DNA of 27,828 nucleotides from DASXRA01 sp035263725 (GTDB lineage Bacteria; Actinomycetota; Actinomycetes; Mycobacteriales; Jatrophihabitantaceae). Below are positions 23,350 through 27,828 of the stretch, piece after piece. Numbering within the stretch: position 1 is the first letter of the stretch; each line of letters begins with the position of its first letter. The translations under genes were made by a program, and so were the position numbers. The stretch covers positions 1-27,828 of the forward strand of contig DATFRC010000043.1 of assembly GCA_035263725.1 (NCBI GenBank), given 5' to 3'. The notes under the pieces are model-generated. The model ran no database searches, was not told the DNA's origin, and saw only the letters and a program-made list of their open reading frames with translations.

Positions 23350-25026
23350 GTGAATCGCTTGCCGATCATTTACGTACGTGGATACGCCGGACCGAGCTCA
23401 GGCATCGACACGCAAGTCGATGACCCGTTCTACGGCTTCAACAAGGGCGCCACCCATGTGCGAGTAGGCGGCGACGGCGACCCCATGTTTTACCAGTTCG
23501 AAGGTCCGATGCTGCGGCTGATGATTGACGAGCAATATCAGCTACGCGTACGTGGAGATCAGCACGCCTACCTCGAGGACGTGGAGGACAAGTCGCTGCC
23601 GGCGGCGTCGCTGTGGGTGTACCGCTTCTATGACCAGGCCGCGACAACGTTCGTACCCCAGCCCCACCGGGGAGTGTTCGAACGAGTGGTCACCACACTG
23701 CATCGGCACGTCGCTGCCGACGGGTTCGACATCGAGACGGCCGCCACCGGGCTGTATGACCTGATAGAGCTGGTGCTGCGCAAGACTGACGACGCGGACA
23801 AGGTGATCATCGTTGCCCACTCCATGGGTGGACTGGTTGCCCGGTGCATGATGCAAAAGATTTGCCTGCTCTCCGATGAGCGCGACCCGGACCAGCACCG
23901 CGATCGGCAACCAGCAAGGAACCTGGTGAGTAAGTTCTTCACATATGGCACCCCACATGGCGGAATCTCCTTCGACATCGGCGCCCTGAACTGGGCAGAG
24001 GAAGCTTTCGGCCCGGCAGGCGCTGATATCTTTGCGCCGCCAAAGATGTACGGCTATCTGACTAAAGGCGCGCATTTCGGCGACGTACCTGCGCACGGTT
24101 CAGAATGGGATCCTCAAGTCATCCCCGAAGACATTTTCTCACCGGCCGACGTGTTCTGCCTGATCGGCACCAATCCGCACGATTATGGGCTGTCGCGCGT
24201 TGTGGTCGGCCCGAAGAGCGATGGCTTGGTGCGCATCGAGCATGCGTACGTCCGCGGTGCCAATCGTGCCTACGTGTACAAGTCGCATTCGGGCTCATAC
24301 GGGGAGGTCAATTCGGAAGAGGGCTACCAAAATCTCCGCCGGTTCCTGTTCGGCCGTTGGAAGATCCAGGTGTTCCTCGACGGACTGCCCACGTACGGCG
24401 CTTATCTGAATCAGCTACGCGGGAGCGAGCCGTGGTCTGTGTGGCAGGCGGACATGCGGTTGGCAGTCCGCGGCCTGCCCGTGATCATGAGCGAACAGCA
24501 GGCGGCGCATTGGTGCCCGATTCAGCTCGACGACGAACTCAAACGGCTCCGCGACGCGCCGGATCACCCGGTGCCCCTGGTGACGACGTTCTTGCTCGAC
24601 CCCGACGAGGACAGTGCTGATGGCCTCGACAGACCCGACCGCGGCGGGCGAGCTCGCTACAGTCTGAGCCTCCGGGTATACCAGCTCGCCGAACGCGCTG
24701 GCAGCTTCCGCTTTGCCGACCACCTCGAGCAGGTTCCGGACTGGACCGATTCGCTCATCGTCGACGTCGGCCCCAATGACACCGGCACCGGACTGCAGGC
24801 CTGGCTGGCGTGGAACTCTCAGGTGGGCGGACCGATTACTACCTACGACCCCATCACGAACGGGTTGCCTGAGCCAGGACGTCACCCGGCTCGACTGACA
24901 CATGACAACCAAGGTTGGCAATGTAGTGCAGACCTGCCGGACGCCGCCCGGGCGTTACCGATCCTCGGCGGAACGGCCCGGCTAACCATCACGATTACCG
25001 ACCGAAACGCGCCTACGCCAGGCTGA
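23350..25026 (+). CDS. Alpha/beta hydrolase (lipase-like) with a C-terminal unknown domain
   Basis: The 558-residue protein has an N-terminal lipase-like domain. PIIYVRGYAG supplies an oxyanion segment. Ser158 lies in KVIIVAHSMGGLVARCMM (A-x-S-x-G elbow), the probable Asp is D291 in KSDGLV and the His H313 in SHSGSYGE; a TYGTPHGG turn is typical of PGAP1/triacylglycerol-lipase-like folds. After about residue 340 comes a beta-rich domain of about 200 residues (WKIQVFLDGLPTYGAYLNQL onward, later RARYSLSLRVYQLAER) that I do not recognise. There is no signal peptide. GTG 23350 follows AGGGAGGG. The gene precedes two lysin genes by 29 bases and may act with them on cell envelope lipids, but this is inference. 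Confidence 0.75.
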   Translation: MNRLPIIYVRGYAGPSSGIDTQVDDPFYGFNKGATHVRVGGDGDPMFYQFEGPMLRLMIDEQYQLRVRGDQHAYLEDVEDKSLPAASLWVYRFYDQAATTFVPQPHRGVFERVVTTLHRHVAADGFDIETAATGLYDLIELVLRKTDDADKVIIVAHSMGGLVARCMMQKICLLSDERDPDQHRDRQPARNLVSKFFTYGTPHGGISFDIGALNWAEEAFGPAGADIFAPPKMYGYLTKGAHFGDVPAHGSEWDPQVIPEDIFSPADVFCLIGTNPHDYGLSRVVVGPKSDGLVRIEHAYVRGANRAYVYKSHSGSYGEVNSEEGYQNLRRFLFGRWKIQVFLDGLPTYGAYLNQLRGSEPWSVWQADMRLAVRGLPVIMSEQQAAHWCPIQLDDELKRLRDAPDHPVPLVTTFLLDPDEDSADGLDRPDRGGRARYSLSLRVYQLAERAGSFRFADHLEQVPDWTDSLIVDVGPNDTGTGLQAWLAWNSQVGGPITTYDPITNGLPEPGRHPARLTHDNQGWQCSADLPDAARALPILGGTARLTITITDRNAPTPG

Positions 25027-25055
25027 CTCGGTGGGTCCAAGCAACGGGGGACGAC

Positions 25056-25862
25056 GTGGACACTGCGACGCTCTTGAAGGCCATGCCCGGGCTCGACCCG
25101 CAACGTGCCGAGGAATTGATTAACGGCGCCAACGATTGCCTGCGCCGCTGCAACTGCACGACGGTGGAGCGGGCGGCGATGCTGCTTGCCCAAGTCGGTG
25201 AGGAATCGGCTTCTTTGCGATTCCCGACCGAACTCGCGTCAGGAGCGGAGTACGAGGGCCGCAGAGACCTGGGGAATACTCAGCCTGGGGACGGCAGGCG
25301 GTTCAAGGGCCGCGGATTCATCCAGGTAACCGGTCGCGCCAACTACGGCGACCTATCGAAATGGGCCCACGAGAACGGCCTGTGCGCCATGCCGACACAT
25401 TTCGTCGACCATCCGGACGACCTGGCCTCGGACACTCACGTCTGGACCGGGGTCGTCTGGTACTGGACCGTCGCCCGGAACATGAACCCGCTCGCCGATC
25501 ACCGAGACATCAACGGCGCGACCGAGGCGATCAACGGTGCGTTGCGCGGACTCGACGACCGTACCAACCGCTGGCGCAACTGCCTGGCTCTCGGCGAGGC
25601 GATTCTGCCCACCGCGGTCGATTGGTTCGACACTGCGACCAGGGAGGACATACAGGATGTCGTCCGCGACGAAATGCGACGCATCGGCGATGCGCCGGTA
25701 ACCGCGGCCGACACGAAGTTCACGATGCGTTTCGGCGACCGGGTGATCGACCTGGAGCGAAGGATCAATGATCTGAAGTCCGACGTCGACGCAGCGGTCA
25801 GGACGCTGGCTGCAATGGAAGGCACCGTCGCCGCGATCAAGAAGCACTTCAGCAAGGAATGA
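25056..25862 (+). CDS. GH19 (chitinase/endolysin-type) lysin with C-terminal module
   Basis: The 268-residue protein carries a GH19 lysozyme-type domain over about 1-185. Hallmarks: AAMLLAQVGEES with the first catalytic Glu at about 50, EYEGRRDLGN with the second Glu at 67, DGRRFKGRGFIQVTGRANYG, and AINGALRGLDDRTNRW. Such enzymes cut the glycan strand of peptidoglycan (or chitin) and are common as phage endolysins. Residues 189-268 form a Asp/Arg-rich coiled-coil-like module starting DWFDTATREDIQDVVRDEM, shared with the next gene. No signal peptide. GTG 25056 has GGGGGA upstream. The amidase follows after 35 bases. Confidence 0.85.
   Translation: MDTATLLKAMPGLDPQRAEELINGANDCLRRCNCTTVERAAMLLAQVGEESASLRFPTELASGAEYEGRRDLGNTQPGDGRRFKGRGFIQVTGRANYGDLSKWAHENGLCAMPTHFVDHPDDLASDTHVWTGVVWYWTVARNMNPLADHRDINGATEAINGALRGLDDRTNRWRNCLALGEAILPTAVDWFDTATREDIQDVVRDEMRRIGDAPVTAADTKFTMRFGDRVIDLERRINDLKSDVDAAVRTLAAMEGTVAAIKKHFSKE
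25620..25859 (+). repeat. C-terminal lysin module, copy 1
   Basis: Encodes residues 189-268 of the GH19 lysin. Its protein sequence aligns without gaps to copy 2, 800 bases downstream: by my count 48 of 79 residues are the same. DWFD, VVRDE, TK-TMR-GDR-ID-ER and a terminal AIKK are shared. The nucleotide sequences have diverged, so the duplication is old or came from different sources. Confidence 0.85.
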
Positions 25863-25897
25863 TGTCTGCCGAGCCGGCGGCCGATGGAAGGTGACCA

Positions 25898-26659
25898 ATG
25901 CCTGTTTACGCGGATGCGATCTTCAAACCGATATCCGGCCACACCAACGGGCCGATGCAGTCGTATACAGGTGTTGTTCTGCACGTGAACGACGCCCAGT
26001 CCTTGGATCTGCACGACTTCTTCGACGATCCCAAGCGCGAGGTGTCATCGCATTGGCAGGTGACCAAGGATGGAACCATATTCCAGTACATAGATACAGA
26101 TAACACATCGTGGTGCCAGGGAGACGGTAACGACGACTACCTAAGTATCGAATCGCAGGGCCTAGCCGACGAGAGCGCAACAGATGCGCAGATCGACGCA
26201 ATCGGAGGAATACTCGCCTGGTGCCAGGAGACTCACGGCATCCCTTTACAGCTGGCCGAGAAGCCAGGCGACGCCGGCTTTGGATGGCACGGAATGGGCG
26301 CGGCGCACGGGCATAGGGGTTGGGGACACCCAGCATGCCCCGGAGTCCGGAGAGATCAACGATCGGCAATGCTGACCGCCGCTCGTCGACGGGCTACAGG
26401 GGTCAGCACAATGGTGGAGGATTGGTTCGACATGGCAACCAAGGACGACCTGCAGGGCGTCGTGCGAGACGAGCTCCGAAACATCGGGACTGCTCCAATC
26501 ACTGCAGACGATACAAAAATCACAATGCGGCTCGGCGATCGCATAATCGATATGGAGCGGAAGGTCAACGATCTTCAATCAAAGGTCGGATCCACCGTCC
26601 AGACGCTGAACGCCATGCGCAGCACGCTCGACGCGATCAAAAAGAAGGTCGGCGCCTAA
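25898..26659 (+). CDS. N-acetylmuramoyl-L-alanine amidase (amidase_2) with shared C-terminal module
   Basis: Residues about 10-160 form an amidase_2/PGRP-type domain, which cuts the bond between muramic acid and the first L-alanine of the stem peptide. Zinc ligands appear as His29 in YTGVVLHVND, His144 and Cys147 in GWGHPACPG. SSHWQVTKDGTIFQYIDTDN, LSIESQGLA and GFGWHGMGAAHG fit the family. Residues 175-253 repeat the module of the GH19 protein. There is no signal peptide. ATG at 25898 follows GGAAGGTG. With the GH19 gene it forms a two-enzyme lysin cassette cutting different bonds. Confidence 0.85.
   Translation: MPVYADAIFKPISGHTNGPMQSYTGVVLHVNDAQSLDLHDFFDDPKREVSSHWQVTKDGTIFQYIDTDNTSWCQGDGNDDYLSIESQGLADESATDAQIDAIGGILAWCQETHGIPLQLAEKPGDAGFGWHGMGAAHGHRGWGHPACPGVRRDQRSAMLTAARRRATGVSTMVEDWFDMATKDDLQGVVRDELRNIGTAPITADDTKITMRLGDRIIDMERKVNDLQSKVGSTVQTLNAMRSTLDAIKKKVGA
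26420..26656 (+). repeat. C-terminal lysin module, copy 2
   Basis: Encodes residues 175-253 of the amidase. It begins DWFDMATKDDLQGVVRDELR and ends in AIKKKVGA. It is the partner of copy 1 in the GH19 lysin. Heptad-like spacing in the second half suggests a coiled coil or oligomerisation segment. Confidence 0.85.
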
Positions 26660-26685
26660 CCTGCGCTCCCGCGCGAAGAGGCACC

Positions 26686-27000
26686 TCAAGGCGTGAGCAG
26701 CGTGTCGTAGTGCGCCGATCGCTGGTCGAACCGGGCAAGCACGGCTCGGGCTTCCGGTGGCACGTGCGCGACGGAGTAGTCCTCGCCGGTGAACGCCTTC
26801 ACGTTGTCGATCGAGTCGAACAACATGATCGTAGAGAACTCCACCTCGCCGCTCTCGAGCGTTCGGCGCAGCAAGTAGGCGCCGTGGTAGCCCTCGAGAT
26901 TGCGGGCAGCGATGTCCGGCAGGACCCGACTGCTGACGACATGTTGGTAGACAGCTGCGTTTGCAGCGGTGGTCCAGCCTCGCCAGATACGCGCGATCAT
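26686..27000 (-). CDS. Antibiotic-biosynthesis-monooxygenase (ABM) domain protein
   Basis: The 104-residue protein has a dimeric alpha-beta-barrel ABM look: MIARIWRGWTTAANAAVYQH start, HGAYLLRRTLESGEVEFSTI middle strand, then LFDSIDNVKAFTGEDY and a closing SAHYDTLL. Many such small proteins are of unknown role; some are oxygenases or heme-degrading. ATG at 27000 has AGGAG (complement 27010-27014) at nine bases; the ATG at 27006 is only three bases from it, so 27000 is preferred. It separates the two lysin groups and runs the opposite way to the amidase gene. Confidence 0.75.
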   Translation of the reverse strand: MIARIWRGWTTAANAAVYQHVVSSRVLPDIAARNLEGYHGAYLLRRTLESGEVEFSTIMLFDSIDNVKAFTGEDYSVAHVPPEARAVLARFDQRSAHYDTLLTP

Positions 27001-27055
27001 GATCATCAGCTCCTAAATCCACAGAGTAGGCGTTCGTCTCGCGAACCACTGGACT

Positions 27056-27828
27056 TCACGGGGCGGGCGGTGGTTCGGGCTCGAGCCGGCCGGTCATGGT
27101 GAAGCTCGTGGCGCCGCCAGTGGGGATCGCCGCGATCTGCCGTGAGAGCGCCGCGAGCGCATCTGTAATCGCGGCAAGCTGCGTCTTGACGTCGTTGAGT
27201 TCGGCCTGGATGGCATCTACGGTCGTGGCTTCGGTTTCGGTTATCTGCACGGGCAGATCGATGCCGACATTGTGGCTGATGTTTCCCAGCCGGTCGCGTG
27301 CCGAATCGACCACGGTGCCACCTGGACCGGCGATGTTCTCATCCCAAATGTTGCCAGTTGCTGCCGTGGTGAGGTCATTGGTGTTGTGGTCGACGCTGGC
27401 GAGCCGGGTGCCGGCCGCAACCGTCAAGCCACCGGGGTACTGAAGGCCTTTCGCCCAGACAGCCTCGACGATGGCCTGGATCTCTTCATTGGTCACGGAT
27501 CTACCTCCGATCAATAGGGCTTGTAGCTTGGCCGCGGTGGACACACCACGGACCGCGTTCGCGTCTACGCCGGTCGCGGCGCCCGGGAACGTGGGGCGTC
27601 GGTGTACTGCAGAATCATTGCCGGGTGACCGGGGACTTGCTCCCACCGCGCGGAGTCATTGCCGGGGTACAGATTGTGGTAATTCCCAGACCGGTCACGT
27701 AACTGGATGCCCACAACGACGCGTTCAGCGCGGTGACTGCGGTGCCGTACAGCCAAAACGGGGCGTACGCGACGATCGCCGGTGGATTGCCGCCGGCCTG
27801 CGCCCAATAGTGGGCCACCCATGACATC
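27056..27828 (-). pseudogene. GH25-like lysin, 3' part, broken by two frameshifts and cut by the window edge
   Basis: Read from the right edge, three successive minus-strand frames together make one protein. Frame 1: WVAHYWAQAGGNPPAIVAYA, PFWLYGTAVTALNASLWASS, YVTG. Frame 2: SGNYHNLYPGNDSARWEQVP, then MILQYTDA. Frame 3: PTFPGAATGVDANAVRGVST, then a C-terminal tail of about 160 residues (VTNEEIQAIVEAVWAKGLQY ... PEPPPAP). The first two parts resemble the end of GH25-like lysins of Actinomycetes and their phages. Each break is repaired by adding one base: near 27690, and in the CCCC run near 27594. It is a pseudogene or a sequence with missing bases. The start lies outside the window. Confidence 0.7.

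Noticed and set aside
23350..25026. LysB-type mycolylarabinogalactan esterase
   Set aside because: The serine elbow is A-H-S-M-G-G and the lipase-type TYGTPHGG turn and large extra domain do not fit the LysB pattern I know.
1..27828. CRISPR array, tRNA, rRNA, insertion sequence, integrase
   Set aside because: I saw no regularly spaced repeats, no tRNA cloverleaf ends, no rRNA core sequence and no transposase or recombinase motifs.

Overview
This window is high-GC DNA, with coding starts often GTG, Shine-Dalgarno sites of the GGAGG type and many tightly overlapping genes. Together with the gene content (paired acyl-CoA dehydrogenases, FadD/FadA-type genes, LIV-type ABC operon, DUF1801, PspC, small FMN proteins) it points to a chromosome of an Actinomycetes bacterium. 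I cannot name the genus from the sequence alone. I see no rRNA, tRNA, CRISPR array, transposase or integrase.

Left part (1-6.2 kb) is a patchwork of small housekeeping and stress genes: the tail of a possible YjbR-like gene, a PspC-domain protein, a DUF1801 protein, a VOC protein coupled to a DUF1232 membrane protein, a remnant of a small membrane protein, a two-helix membrane protein, a BKACE-type enzyme facing trmO, two mini-proteins (55 and 30 aa) leading into a second VOC gene, a pyridoxamine-phosphate-oxidase-like protein, and a secreted protein whose signal peptide is out of frame by one base.

Middle part (6.2-19.2 kb) is one catabolic locus. On the minus strand, DUF6351-like secreted protein -> FadE (395 aa) -> FadE (366 aa) -> TetR form a four-gene operon with overlaps or gaps of only a few bases. 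Divergent from it runs livG-livF-livH-livM, then a lipoprotein substrate-binding gene; fadD and a thiolase gene then diverge from each other. The shared inverted repeat GAAY-N3-RTTC occurs four times, once at the start of every transcription unit of this locus, and I found it nowhere else. The simplest model is that the TetR protein controls uptake, activation and beta-oxidation of one hydrophobic acid that the secreted DUF6351-like protein may release. The substrate is unknown, and no enoyl-CoA hydratase or 3-hydroxyacyl-CoA dehydrogenase lies here.

Right part (19.2-27.8 kb) holds a membrane-anchored substrate-binding/VWA fusion protein, a two-helix membrane protein, an aldo/keto reductase, a 0.6 kb gap without genes, and then an accessory island: an alpha/beta hydrolase with a large unassigned C-terminal domain, a GH19 lysin, an amidase_2 lysin sharing an 80-residue C-terminal module with the GH19 protein, an ABM-family enzyme, and at the edge a GH25-like lysin interrupted by two single-base frameshifts. 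No phage structural genes accompany these lysins in the window.
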